A stretch of 64,000 nucleotides of DNA, taken from assembly GCA_016714785.1 (NCBI GenBank), contig JADKCC010000062.1:62001-126000 (forward strand). The letters are read 5' to 3'. Shown one piece after another: positions 1-8,223 of this stretch; within the stretch, counting starts at the first letter, position 1; every line of letters begins with the position of its first letter. Under the pieces are notes generated by a model, which made no database searches, was not told the DNA's origin, and worked only from the letters and a program-made list of their open reading frames with translations. This stretch comes from Saprospiraceae bacterium (GTDB taxonomy: Bacteria; Bacteroidota; Bacteroidia; Chitinophagales; Saprospiraceae). Both the position numbers and the translations under genes were made by a program.

Positions 1-439
1 CATCAGACATAAAATGTCCTTTGGCAATGACGATGAACTCTTTGTTAGCATTGGTTTTATACCTTATACCCACTGCATCATACGCGCCCATGCTAAATTT
101 TTCTTCTCCTTTTTTGGCAATACTTGACAATTGAGCGGTTGGAATATCGGGCTCTAAATGAAAAGCAAATAGTTTTTTATAGTCTAGGCTATATATTATT
201 ATGTTTTCCTTAGCAGGGAGATTGATTTCATCGCTTACTAGATCATCTTCCGCAAAAGTCAAATCAGGATTGTTTTTTACTACCATAGTTACAGTCATTA
301 AGGCCTTGGACCGTAATGTATTGTAAAATTCAGAGTAGAGATGATTACGGAAATTGAGGTATATAAATACCAATGAAAATAAGAGTAATAGAATGGTGAT
401 TCCAATGAATGAAAGACTTAACCTAGATCGTATTTGCAT
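1..439 (-). CDS. Sensor histidine kinase, N-terminal part (runs off window)
   Basis: The frame stays open from an ATG at 439 to the window edge, about 146 residues, beginning MQIRSRLSLSFIGITILLLL. One N-terminal membrane segment (about residues 8-28) is followed by an extracytoplasmic domain of roughly 110 residues. No catalytic core is inside the window, so 'histidine kinase' rests on this topology and on the response-regulator gene that ends only 5 bases upstream. That is the usual operon order of regulator then kinase. The sensed signal cannot be inferred. The pair is divergent from the haloperoxidase gene and probably controls it (inference). Confidence 0.75.
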   Translation of the reverse strand, partial: MQIRSRLSLSFIGITILLLLFSLVFIYLNFRNHLYSEFYNTLRSKALMTVTMVVKNNPDLTFAEDDLVSDEINLPAKENIIIYSLDYKKLFAFHLEPDIPTAQLSSIAKKGEEKFSMGAYDAVGIRYKTNANKEFIVIAKGHFMSD

Positions 440-444
440 ATCTA

Positions 445-1122
445 TTAAGCAGGATTAAATATATATCCAAACCGAAATTTAGTCTGAATCATTTTAAAAT
501 CATAACCTTTATCCAATTTATTCCTGAGATAATTTACATACACTTCAACCACATTGGTGCCCGTATCAAAATCTACATCCCACACTTTTTCAGCAATTTC
601 ACTTTTTGTAAGTAATTTTCCTTGATTTTTAACGAAATATTCCAACAGCCTAAATTCCTTTTTGGTCAAATTTAGATTGTTACCATTCCTATATGCTTCT
701 TTTAGGTCAAAATTAATTAATAGGTTTCCAATATTTACTTTATTTACATAGCTAGCATCATTTGCATTCCTTCGGTTTAAAACTTTAACACGAGCCAAGA
801 CTTCGTCAAACGAAAATGGTTTACCCAAATAATCATCACCTCCAGCTTCCAATCCCATTACTTTATCTTCTACAGCATCCATCGCTGAAAGGAATAAGAT
901 AGGTGTTTTCATCCCTTGTTGTCTCAATTGATAACAAAGATCTATGCCATTTAACAGTGGAAGCATCACATCTAGGATAATGACGTTATAGCTTTTTGAT
1001 TCGGCCAATGCCTTTCCCTTCAGACCATCAGTAACGGCATCTACGATACATCCATTTTCTTCTAATCCTCGCTTAAGTGACTGTAAGATTGCAAATTGGT
1101 CTTCTACTACAAGTATGTGCAC
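445..1122 (-). CDS. OmpR-family DNA-binding response regulator
   Basis: This has a receiver domain followed by a winged-helix effector domain. The receiver shows the acidic pair in HILVVEDQ, the phospho-acceptor Asp in IILDVMLP and the conserved Lys in GKPFSFDE. The C-terminal half has the OmpR pattern LTKKEFRLLEYF and ends in a wing with FRFGYIFNP. The frame extends to a TTG at 1140, but no ATG is available. A TATATTTG -7 element on this strand (1156 to 1149) would leave the TTG only 9 bases away. The GTG at 1122, directly before HILVVEDQ, leaves a normal 27-base spacing, so I chose it. It is probably co-transcribed with the downstream kinase. Confidence 0.92.
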   Translation of the reverse strand: MHILVVEDQFAILQSLKRGLEENGCIVDAVTDGLKGKALAESKSYNVIILDVMLPLLNGIDLCYQLRQQGMKTPILFLSAMDAVEDKVMGLEAGGDDYLGKPFSFDEVLARVKVLNRRNANDASYVNKVNIGNLLINFDLKEAYRNGNNLNLTKKEFRLLEYFVKNQGKLLTKSEIAEKVWDVDFDTGTNVVEVYVNYLRNKLDKGYDFKMIQTKFRFGYIFNPA

Positions 1123-1148
1123 ACGTTTATATTGTATCAATAATGAGA

Positions 1149-1156
1149 CAAATATA
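1149..1156 (-). promoter_or_regulatory. -7 element of the response-regulator promoter
   Basis: TATATTTG on the minus strand fits the Bacteroidota TAnnTTTG consensus. I see no clear -33 partner. The element helps reject the TTG start at 1140. Confidence 0.5.
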
Positions 1157-1192
1157 GAATCATTTTATTGCCGCCTTGGTATAACTTATTAA

Positions 1193-1251
1193 TTCTAATA
1201 ATTTTCTAATGAAATAAATGCTGATTGAGGGATGGCCTGACTGTACTTTTG
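1193..1251 (+). promoter_or_regulatory. Promoter and candidate OmpR-type operator of the haloperoxidase gene
   Basis: TACTTTTG at 1244-1251 fits the -7 consensus, with ATTG at 1224-1227 as a -33 and 16 bases between. TTCTAAT occurs at 1193-1199 and again at 1204-1210. That is a direct repeat of exactly 11 bp period ending 14 bases before the -33. This spacing and position suit an OmpR-family dimer and match the site in front of the RND gene at 3456-3475. Binding by the adjacent regulator is an inference. Confidence 0.5.
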
Positions 1252-1273
1252 TGCTAAATTAAACAATATCAAC

Positions 1274-2656
1274 ATGGACTTAAAAAAATTTAATTACCTG
1301 TTTGCATTTATTGCAATATTTTATTTCGCATCTTGTTCCAAAGATAGCTCAGCTGATAGCAACGCAAAATTTAAAACTGTATCAGAATATCCCAATGATG
1401 TCATCTATGATTGGAATGAGGTATTCTTACAAATAGAAAGATATTCTGCAGGTTTCAGACCAGGACCAGCTCCAAGAGCAGTGTCATATCTAGGCCTTTC
1501 GGCTTATGAGGGCGTAGTGGCTGGTATGCCAGAATTTAATTCATTTGATGGATTTTGGGCTGGGTTTAATGTGCCTGCTGCTGATGCATCTAAAGAATAT
1601 TGTTGGCCATTGGTGATCAATGCCTCTTATGAACACCTTATGCCTAAGTTTTTTGGTAAAGCTACGCAAGACCAATTAAATCTCATCAATACTACAGCAA
1701 AAAGAATCAATAACGACTATAAAGCGCAAATAACTTCTGAAGTATATAATCGATCTATCAATAGAGGTCGTGAAGTTGCTGAAGCAGTTTGGGCTTATTC
1801 TAAAACAGACAATGTGGGCCATGACCATTATTTAGATCCTTTTCAACAATATGATTGGCAAGCAGCATTTAAAAAAGATGGTGATTGGGTACCAACCTTC
1901 CCAGGTCCTGGGCTTCCAATGGGTGGTATTTGGGGCAAGGCACGTACTTTTAGCTTAAAAGCCGATCAAAAGTTGTGTAAAAAGCCTATTCCATATAGTA
2001 CTGACACCAAGTCACATTTATATGCACAGGCAGTAGAAGTTTATTCACAAAATACGCCAACATTGACTTATGAATCAGAATGGGTAGGTGAGTTTTGGAG
2101 TGACGACTTGGTCAATCTTACTTTTAGCCCAGGTGTTAGATTTTTAGCAATCGGAGATCAAGTATTAAAAACTGAAAATAGCAACTTAGAGACAGCAGTG
2201 TGGATGACTGCGATGATTGGCATGGCATGTAATGATGCAGGTATCGCTTGCTGGAACTCAAAATATTTCTATAACGTCGAGCGTCCAGAGTCTTATATAC
2301 AAAGAGTCATAGACCCAACTTGGGATCCAGCTTTAGAAAATCCATTAACAGGTGAAGAAGGAATCTCACCTTCATTTCCAGCTTATCCATCAGGACACTC
2401 TACGATGGGAGCCGCAGGAGCAGAAATCTTAGGTGACATTTTTGGTTACAGTTATAGTATGACAGACAATTGTCATAGAAATAGGGTAGAGTTCGAAGGT
2501 ACGCCACGTTCTTTCACTAGTTTTTATGAGATGGCTTTAGAAAATGCATGGTCTAGAGTGCCACTAGGTGTACACTTCAGAATGGATTGTGAAGAAGGTG
2601 TAAGATTTGGAACAGAAATAGGAAGGGCAGCACATAGACTACCTTGGAAAAAATAG
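1274..2656 (+). CDS. Vanadium-dependent haloperoxidase / PAP2-family lipoprotein
   Basis: Residues 1-21 form a lipoprotein signal ending FYFASC, so the protein is probably lipid-anchored after export. The C-terminal half carries the three active-site motifs of the vanadium haloperoxidase/acid phosphatase superfamily. These are K..R with WNSKYFYNVERP (about 330), PSGHST (about 372-377, phosphate/vanadate pocket with the acid-base His), and LGVHFRMDCEEG (about 430, second catalytic His). The length of 460 residues suits bacterial vanadium haloperoxidase-like proteins rather than small PAP2 phosphatases. Whether it oxidises halides or hydrolyses phosphate esters cannot be told from sequence. It is divergent from a two-component system and has its own terminator, so it is monocistronic. 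Confidence 0.85.
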   Translation: MDLKKFNYLFAFIAIFYFASCSKDSSADSNAKFKTVSEYPNDVIYDWNEVFLQIERYSAGFRPGPAPRAVSYLGLSAYEGVVAGMPEFNSFDGFWAGFNVPAADASKEYCWPLVINASYEHLMPKFFGKATQDQLNLINTTAKRINNDYKAQITSEVYNRSINRGREVAEAVWAYSKTDNVGHDHYLDPFQQYDWQAAFKKDGDWVPTFPGPGLPMGGIWGKARTFSLKADQKLCKKPIPYSTDTKSHLYAQAVEVYSQNTPTLTYESEWVGEFWSDDLVNLTFSPGVRFLAIGDQVLKTENSNLETAVWMTAMIGMACNDAGIACWNSKYFYNVERPESYIQRVIDPTWDPALENPLTGEEGISPSFPAYPSGHSTMGAAGAEILGDIFGYSYSMTDNCHRNRVEFEGTPRSFTSFYEMALENAWSRVPLGVHFRMDCEEGVRFGTEIGRAAHRLPWKK

Positions 2657-2712
2657 AATAATAAGGTTAAAACTGTCGGTTTGGACATACTATAAAAGTT
2701 GAGAAGTTAGTG

Positions 2713-2751
2713 AAAGAGTTGTTTCTGAAAATGGAGCAACTCTTTTTTTTT
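2713..2751 (+). terminator. Rho-independent terminator after the haloperoxidase gene
   Basis: AAAGAGTTG (2713-2721) pairs perfectly with CAACTCTTT (2737-2745), and the T run continues to 2751. Confidence 0.8.
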
Positions 2752-2947
2752 CGATTCAAATGTTTTCTTGTATTTACATTTTGAATTAAATAGGTTATAA
2801 TGCTTAGTGAAACTACAATATTACCTCAATTACAAGTACAAAAAGATTTATAACACCATACGTTTCTAAGACGTACCTCCAAAAAGAAATTTACGCCATA
2901 TTACCTATGATACTTTTATGCACTTGGACTGATACTTTAATGCATCA

Positions 2948-3089
2948 GTGGGAACTAGTGGGAACTCAGTGGGAACTCACTGGGAACTCACTGGGAACTC
3001 AGTGGGAATGTGGTGGGAGGATATACGGAACGTGTACGGAGCATGTACGGAGTTGATACGGAGTAAGTACGGAGTATCTATGGAGTTGT
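2948..3089. repeat. Two fused arrays of 11-bp direct repeats
   Basis: Seven units of the GTGGGAACTCA type (2948-3023; the first is 10 bp and the last two are degenerate) run without a gap into six units of TACGGAGNNNN (3024-3089). Every unit from 2958 onward is exactly 11 bp. The two consensus motifs differ but the period is shared, about one helical turn. There is no coding potential and no spacer pattern of a CRISPR. Confidence 0.85.
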
Positions 3090-3455
3090 CTCGTCCTAAA
3101 ATAGCTACATAGGTTAATTCAATTATCCTACGATAACTTTACACTATGTAAAATTAATCCTAAAAAAACTATACAATTAATTACTTACTTTTAATATTTA
3201 AAAATATTTGTATTTGTATTACGGAATACAATTTCATAAATGGCAATTTTGGACAAGAGACATTTAGATGTGACCCATGTCTTGTCCTGCAATAGCTGTA
3301 TGACTGCTTTTTTTAAGTTGTATTTACCGCTTGAATGTAGGATTTAATTCAAAATATTTAAAGTTGGGACTACTTACCTACTTTCTAAATGCCAGTAAGC
3401 CATTAATTATCAAATAACTGCTGATTGTTATCTTCTTAACCTTAACCTTATCATC

Positions 3456-3515
3456 AATCTTAAGCCAATCTTAAGTCCATATTTTTAGCTTGTATGATGG
3501 TCTAGCCTACCTTTG
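3456..3515 (+). promoter_or_regulatory. Promoter and candidate response-regulator operator of the RND efflux gene
   Basis: AATCTTAAG is repeated at 3456-3464 and 3467-3475 with an 11-bp period. It ends 14 bases before CTTG (3489-3492), a possible -33. TACCTTTG at 3508-3515 is a good -7, 21 bases before the ATG. A further CTTAACCTTAACCTTA run lies at 3435-3450. The likely ligand is the response regulator encoded at 9532 (inference). Confidence 0.5.
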
Positions 3516-3535
3516 TGGCATAAAATATCTTATCC

Positions 3536-6500
3536 ATGATCGAGCACATTATTCGATTTAGTCTTCACAACAAGCTTTTGGTTTTTTTATTTGTCGCCAT
3601 CATGTCTGGATTTGGTGTATATGCATTGATGAATATTCCTATCGGTGCTGTGCCTGATATTACCAATAATCAGGTGCAGGTGATTACTACTTCTCGTAAC
3701 CTTGCTACCCAAGATGTGGAGCAATTTATCACTTATCCTGTGGAGTTGGAAATGGCTAATCTTCCTGGTGTGAAGGAATTGAGATCTGTCTCAAAGTTTG
3801 GGCTTTCAGTGGTGACGATTGTGTTTCAAGATGATATGGGTACTTATCTGCCACGACAGTTGATTGCAGAAAAAATAAAAACAGCTTCTGAAAAAATACC
3901 TGCTGGATTTGGTACGCCTGAGATGGGACCTATCTCTACAGGACTTGGTGAGATCTATCAGTATATATTAGATGTAAAACCTGAATTTAAGGACAAATAT
4001 ACGACTATGGATCTTCGTACCATTCAAGATTGGGTGGTCAAAAGGCAATTGTCAGGTATTCCGGGCGTGGTGGAAGTGAATACTTGGGGCGGATTTCTAA
4101 AACAATATGAAGTGTCCATCAACCCTGAAAAATTACATGCTATGAATGTCAATATTCAGCAGATATTTTCGGCATTGGAGACCAATAATAGTATCTCAGG
4201 TGGTGCATACATCGAAAAGACCAATCAGAGTTATTTTATTCGTGGTGAAGGTCTAGTTGGTTCGTTAGAGGATATTGAGCGCATTGTGGTGGACAATAGG
4301 GGAGGCACACCTATTTTGATTAGGGATGTAGCTAGTGTTAAGTTTGGAGCAGCTAATCGTTTTGGAGCGATCACTGCTAATGGCGAAGGCGAAAAAGTAC
4401 TCGGTCAAGTCATGATGCTCAAAGATGCCAACTCTGGTGAAGTCATCAATAATGTTAAAAAAAGAGTGGCAGAGATTCAATCTTCATTGCCCGAAGGTGT
4501 GTTTATCAATGGATTTCTGGAGCGTAGTGAGTTGATCGCAAAGACGACCTTTACCATTACGGAGAACTTGATTTTGGGTTGTTTGATCGTTATTATGGTG
4601 GTTGTTTTATTGTTAGGCAATTTTAGGTCAGGCTTGGTGGTGGCTTCTGTCATTCCATTGAGTTTGCTTTTTGCATTGTCTATGATGTACATCTTTGGTG
4701 TAGATGCCAATCTGATGAGTCTTGGTGCCATAGATTTTGGTATCATCATCGATGGTGCAGTCATTATTGTGGAGTATATCTCTTTCCAAATGATGACTAA
4801 AACGGATCAAATCAACTTGCTGACACAAGATCAGAAACAAGGTTTTATCGATAAAATCACGCATAATAGTGCCCATAAAATGATGCGTTCTGCAGTATTC
4901 GGGCAGATCATTATCATCATTGTATTTATCCCGATTTTATCGCTTTCCGGAGTAGAAGGCAAGATGTTCAAACCAATGGCGATGACGTTCTCATTTGCAT
5001 TGATCGGTGCGATGTTGCTTTGTTTTACGTATGTTCCGGTTGTGTCTGCCTTATTTATAAAAGGTGTGAAAGAAAATCCAAAAAACATATCTGTGAGAAT
5101 GATGGCTTTTTTGACCAAGCTATATACACCTACGATTACTTGGGCATTGGAATACAAAAAAACAGTCGTAGGACTTGCCGTTGGTTTTTTGATATTGACA
5201 GGGATTTTGTTTTCTACGATGGGTGGCGAATTTGTACCTACCTTGGACGAAGGAGATTTTGTGATCCAACCTGTATTAAAAACTGGAACTTCGCTTTCTA
5301 AAACCATAGAAACGACCACGATGATAGAAAGCATCCTCAAAGAATTTCCTGAAGTAAGTCAGGTGGTCAGTCGGATCGGTGCTGCTGAAATACCCACAGA
5401 CCCAATGTCTATGGAAGAAAGTGACATCATCATCAAACTCCATCCTATCAAAACGTGGACTACTGCCAAAACAAAAGATGAATTAGCAGATAAATTTACA
5501 GAAGCATTGACATCCAAAATTCCGGGTATCGAATATGAATTTACACAACCCATAGAGATGAGATTTAATGAGTTGATCACAGGTGTACGTGCTGATTTGG
5601 CCATTAAAATATTCGGCGAAGATCTTACTGTACTCAATAAAAAAGCGCAACAAATCAAAAAACTGATAGACAATGTGGAAGGTGCATCAGACATCGTAGT
5701 AGAGAAAGTAGAAGGATTACCACAAATGGGCATTGTTTATGATCGACCTAAAATAGCAAAGTATGGTCTTGATATTCAAAATATTAACGATATCATGTCC
5801 ATGGCATTTGCTGGTAAAACATCAGGTAATGTATTCGAAGGTGAAAAACGTTTTGACTTGGTGGTACGATTTGACAAAGAAAAAAGAAGCGATATTGATG
5901 ATATCAAACGTATATTTATTCCACTACCTAATGGTGGACAAATCCCCCTAGAGGAAGTCGCTAAAATCAATTATACCGAAGGTCCTGCTAAAATTTCTAG
6001 AGATAATACACAAAGAAGAATCGTTATTGGTGTCAATGTCAGGAATCGTGATTTGGAGTCAGTCGTCAATGATGTACAAAAAATCATTCAGTCCAAGGTA
6101 GATCTACCTACAGGATATAGTGTCAGTTATGGTGGCCAGTTTGAAAACTTACGTTCTGCCAGAGCGAGACTGATGATTGCTGTTCCTATCGCGTTATTAT
6201 TGATTTTTGTCTTATTATATTTTGCCTTCCAATCAGTCAAAGATGCCTTATTAATTTATACTGCGATTCCACTTTCTGCTATCGGTGGCGTATTCTTGTT
6301 GTGGATGCGTGACTTACCATTTTCTATATCGGCAGGAGTCGGATTTATTGCATTATTTGGTATTGCCGTGTTAAATGGTATTGTATTGATAGAACATTTT
6401 AAAGAGTTAAAAGCACATGGTATGACCGATATCAAACAAAGAATCATATTAGGGACACAACAGCGATTAAGACCTGTTTTATTAACAGCAAGTGCGGCGG

Positions 6501-7867
6501 CTTTGGGCTTTTTGCCTATGGCGATCTCTACCAATGCAGGTGCGGAAGTACAACGACCGTTGGCTACTGTCGTGGTCGGTGGTTTGATCACGGCTACTTT
6601 GTTGACTTTGATTGTATTGCCAGTGTTGTATGCGATTTTTGATAAAAAGTCTAAAAAGATGAATGTCCAACCCATGATATTGATCTTAATATTGTTTCTG
6701 TTTCCATTTTTAGGACAGTCACAAAAGCAGAAATTGACTTTGGAAAATGCAGTTGCGCTGACCCTACAAAACAATGCAGCATTAAAAAGCAGTGCCTTGA
6801 TGACGGAACAATCCAAGACAAAGATATCGACGGCATTTGACCCAGGTAAAACCCAATTTTATTTTAGTTACGATCAGAATAATTTGCCTTTACTCGCGAC
6901 CGCAGGTCCTTTGCGAGTATTCGGTATTCAACAACAGTTTTCGTTACCTACAGTCTATCGAAGCCAAAAGAAGTTGTACCAATCGGAATATGCTTATCAA
7001 GAAAAATATCAAAATCTGCAAGCGATATTTCTAGAAAAGGAAGTCCAAAAAGCATTTGAAACCATACAATATCTTCAAGCTAGTTTTGATAATTTGAAAG
7101 TGGTGGATAGTCTTTACAGTCAGTTCGCAACTATAGCGGCTTCAAGATATCGCAATGGCGAAACCAATCTAGTAGAAAAACTAACCGCTGACACTAAATC
7201 AAAACAAATAAAAACAGAAATCTCGCAATTAAGCAATGCCATTCAAGTAGCTTATAAAACATTGAGCGGTATCATGCAAACCACAGATAATGAATGGTTT
7301 ATTGAGAATGATGGCAATTATATGGTTAAAGATATTCGATTGGAATCAAAGTCATCTGTTGTTATGCTTGAATTGGTGGGATTAAACGAAAACATAGCTT
7401 CGCAGGCTTACCAATTAGAAAAATCGAAGATGTATCCTGATGTGCAATTGCAGTTTTTCAGAGGTAGTAGTCAAGGTACGGGAAGTCTTTGGGGCGGACA
7501 AATTGGGCTAGGTATTCCATTGTTTTATAAGGCTCAAAAAGCCATGATATCGTCCGCATTATTGTCCAAACAAATCTCTCAATCTTCAAGTGAAAATGTG
7601 AAAAGGGTTTTGACATCGAGGCAACAAGCATTAGAAATTGAGTTGGAAAAATTAATGGTTCCAATTAGATTTTATAATGATGAAAACAAAAATATTATGG
7701 ACTTATTAATCAAAACAGCATTGACTTCTTATCAAAATGGAGAAACCGGTTTTATGCAATATTTACAAGCGATAGAACTTTCCAATCAGATAGTGAGACA
7801 ATATTATGATGATATCCATGCTTACAATATGACCTTGATAGAAAAGGAATTTTTAAATTTAAATTGA
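3536..7867 (+). CDS. cusA: CusA/CzcA-type heavy-metal RND pump fused to a TolC-like outer-membrane channel
   Basis: Residues 1-1040 are a complete HME-type RND pump. It starts FSLHNKLLVFLFV, has NIPIGAVPDITNNQVQV and the VELEMANLPGV porter region, the acidic transmembrane motif GAIDFGIIIDGAVIIVEY, and 12 expected membrane segments. From residue 1042 a second protein begins. MNVQPMILILILFLFPFLG resembles a signal peptide, followed by an outer-membrane-factor domain of about 380 residues (LTLENAVALTLQNNAALK, coiled-coil helices). Such CusA-TolC fusions are known in Bacteroidota. The substrate is probably a monovalent or divalent metal ion such as Cu, Ag, Zn or Co, exported by proton antiport. 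The adaptor gene follows at 8224, so one operon would encode the whole tripartite complex. Confidence 0.92.
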   Translation: MIEHIIRFSLHNKLLVFLFVAIMSGFGVYALMNIPIGAVPDITNNQVQVITTSRNLATQDVEQFITYPVELEMANLPGVKELRSVSKFGLSVVTIVFQDDMGTYLPRQLIAEKIKTASEKIPAGFGTPEMGPISTGLGEIYQYILDVKPEFKDKYTTMDLRTIQDWVVKRQLSGIPGVVEVNTWGGFLKQYEVSINPEKLHAMNVNIQQIFSALETNNSISGGAYIEKTNQSYFIRGEGLVGSLEDIERIVVDNRGGTPILIRDVASVKFGAANRFGAITANGEGEKVLGQVMMLKDANSGEVINNVKKRVAEIQSSLPEGVFINGFLERSELIAKTTFTITENLILGCLIVIMVVVLLLGNFRSGLVVASVIPLSLLFALSMMYIFGVDANLMSLGAIDFGIIIDGAVIIVEYISFQMMTKTDQINLLTQDQKQGFIDKITHNSAHKMMRSAVFGQIIIIIVFIPILSLSGVEGKMFKPMAMTFSFALIGAMLLCFTYVPVVSALFIKGVKENPKNISVRMMAFLTKLYTPTITWALEYKKTVVGLAVGFLILTGILFSTMGGEFVPTLDEGDFVIQPVLKTGTSLSKTIETTTMIESILKEFPEVSQVVSRIGAAEIPTDPMSMEESDIIIKLHPIKTWTTAKTKDELADKFTEALTSKIPGIEYEFTQPIEMRFNELITGVRADLAIKIFGEDLTVLNKKAQQIKKLIDNVEGASDIVVEKVEGLPQMGIVYDRPKIAKYGLDIQNINDIMSMAFAGKTSGNVFEGEKRFDLVVRFDKEKRSDIDDIKRIFIPLPNGGQIPLEEVAKINYTEGPAKISRDNTQRRIVIGVNVRNRDLESVVNDVQKIIQSKVDLPTGYSVSYGGQFENLRSARARLMIAVPIALLLIFVLLYFAFQSVKDALLIYTAIPLSAIGGVFLLWMRDLPFSISAGVGFIALFGIAVLNGIVLIEHFKELKAHGMTDIKQRIILGTQQRLRPVLLTASAAALGFLPMAISTNAGAEVQRPLATVVVGGLITATLLTLIVLPVLYAIFDKKSKKMNVQPMILILILFLFPFLGQSQKQKLTLENAVALTLQNNAALKSSALMTEQSKTKISTAFDPGKTQFYFSYDQNNLPLLATAGPLRVFGIQQQFSLPTVYRSQKKLYQSEYAYQEKYQNLQAIFLEKEVQKAFETIQYLQASFDNLKVVDSLYSQFATIAASRYRNGETNLVEKLTADTKSKQIKTEISQLSNAIQVAYKTLSGIMQTTDNEWFIENDGNYMVKDIRLESKSSVVMLELVGLNENIASQAYQLEKSKMYPDVQLQFFRGSSQGTGSLWGGQIGLGIPLFYKAQKAMISSALLSKQISQSSSENVKRVLTSRQQALEIELEKLMVPIRFYNDENKNIMDLLIKTALTSYQNGETGFMQYLQAIELSNQIVRQYYDDIHAYNMTLIEKEFLNLN

Positions 7868-8223
7868 TCATGTCATTTGTTTTGCCACGAAGGTTTTTTT
7901 TTGCCACAAAGGCACAAAGGCACAAAGGTTTTGTTTTTGTCATTTAGGTACTAAGGCACGAAGGTTGTTTTATTTTGCCACTAAGATACTAAGGATCATA
8001 GGTTTTTTTGCCACTAAGGCGCGAAGACACGAAGGTTGTTTTAATTGGGAATGAAGGCTTTAAGGCAAAGGTTATTTTATTTTGCCACGAAGGCATTAAG
8101 GCACAAAGATTATTCTATTTTAATATGAAGACATTAAAAGAAAGGCAGTTATTAAATTCTTAGCGTCTTTTAGTCTTAGTGGCATCACTTAATTGGATTT
8201 AATAAATTAAAAATAAATTATAT
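7868..8223. repeat. Imperfect GCCACTAAGGCACGAAGG-type interspersed repeats
   Basis: About eight degenerate units of roughly 36-38 bp, built on TTTGCCACGAAGGCACAAAGG, fill the gap between pump and adaptor genes (7877-8150). A reverse-oriented copy, AGTCTTAGTGGCA, closes the block near 8170-8185. Short reading frames through it are meaningless. No promoter is obvious, so the adaptor gene may be read from the pump promoter. Confidence 0.75.

Larger units (their letters stand above)
2657..3535. other. Long non-coding region with repeat debris
   Basis: No supported gene is present in 879 bases. After the terminator it holds the 11-bp array (2948-3089). It then has two related sequences, GTCTCGTCCTAAAATAGCT near 3088 and GTCTTGTCCTGCAATAGCT near 3280. 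The second is preceded by an inverted partner, GGACAAGAGACAT, near 3252. These look like remnants of a mobile-element end. The RND promoter and operator occupy the last 80 bases. Confidence 0.6.

Noticed and set aside
2948..3089. Plasmid-type replication iterons
   Set aside because: The 11-bp units are shorter than usual iterons, and no replication initiator gene lies nearby.
4831..5340. Antisense frame of 169 residues inside the RND gene
   Set aside because: Shadow of a conserved coding sequence with no recognisable domain. The same applies to the other antisense frames over the RND, giant-protein, SusC, hscA and gatB genes.
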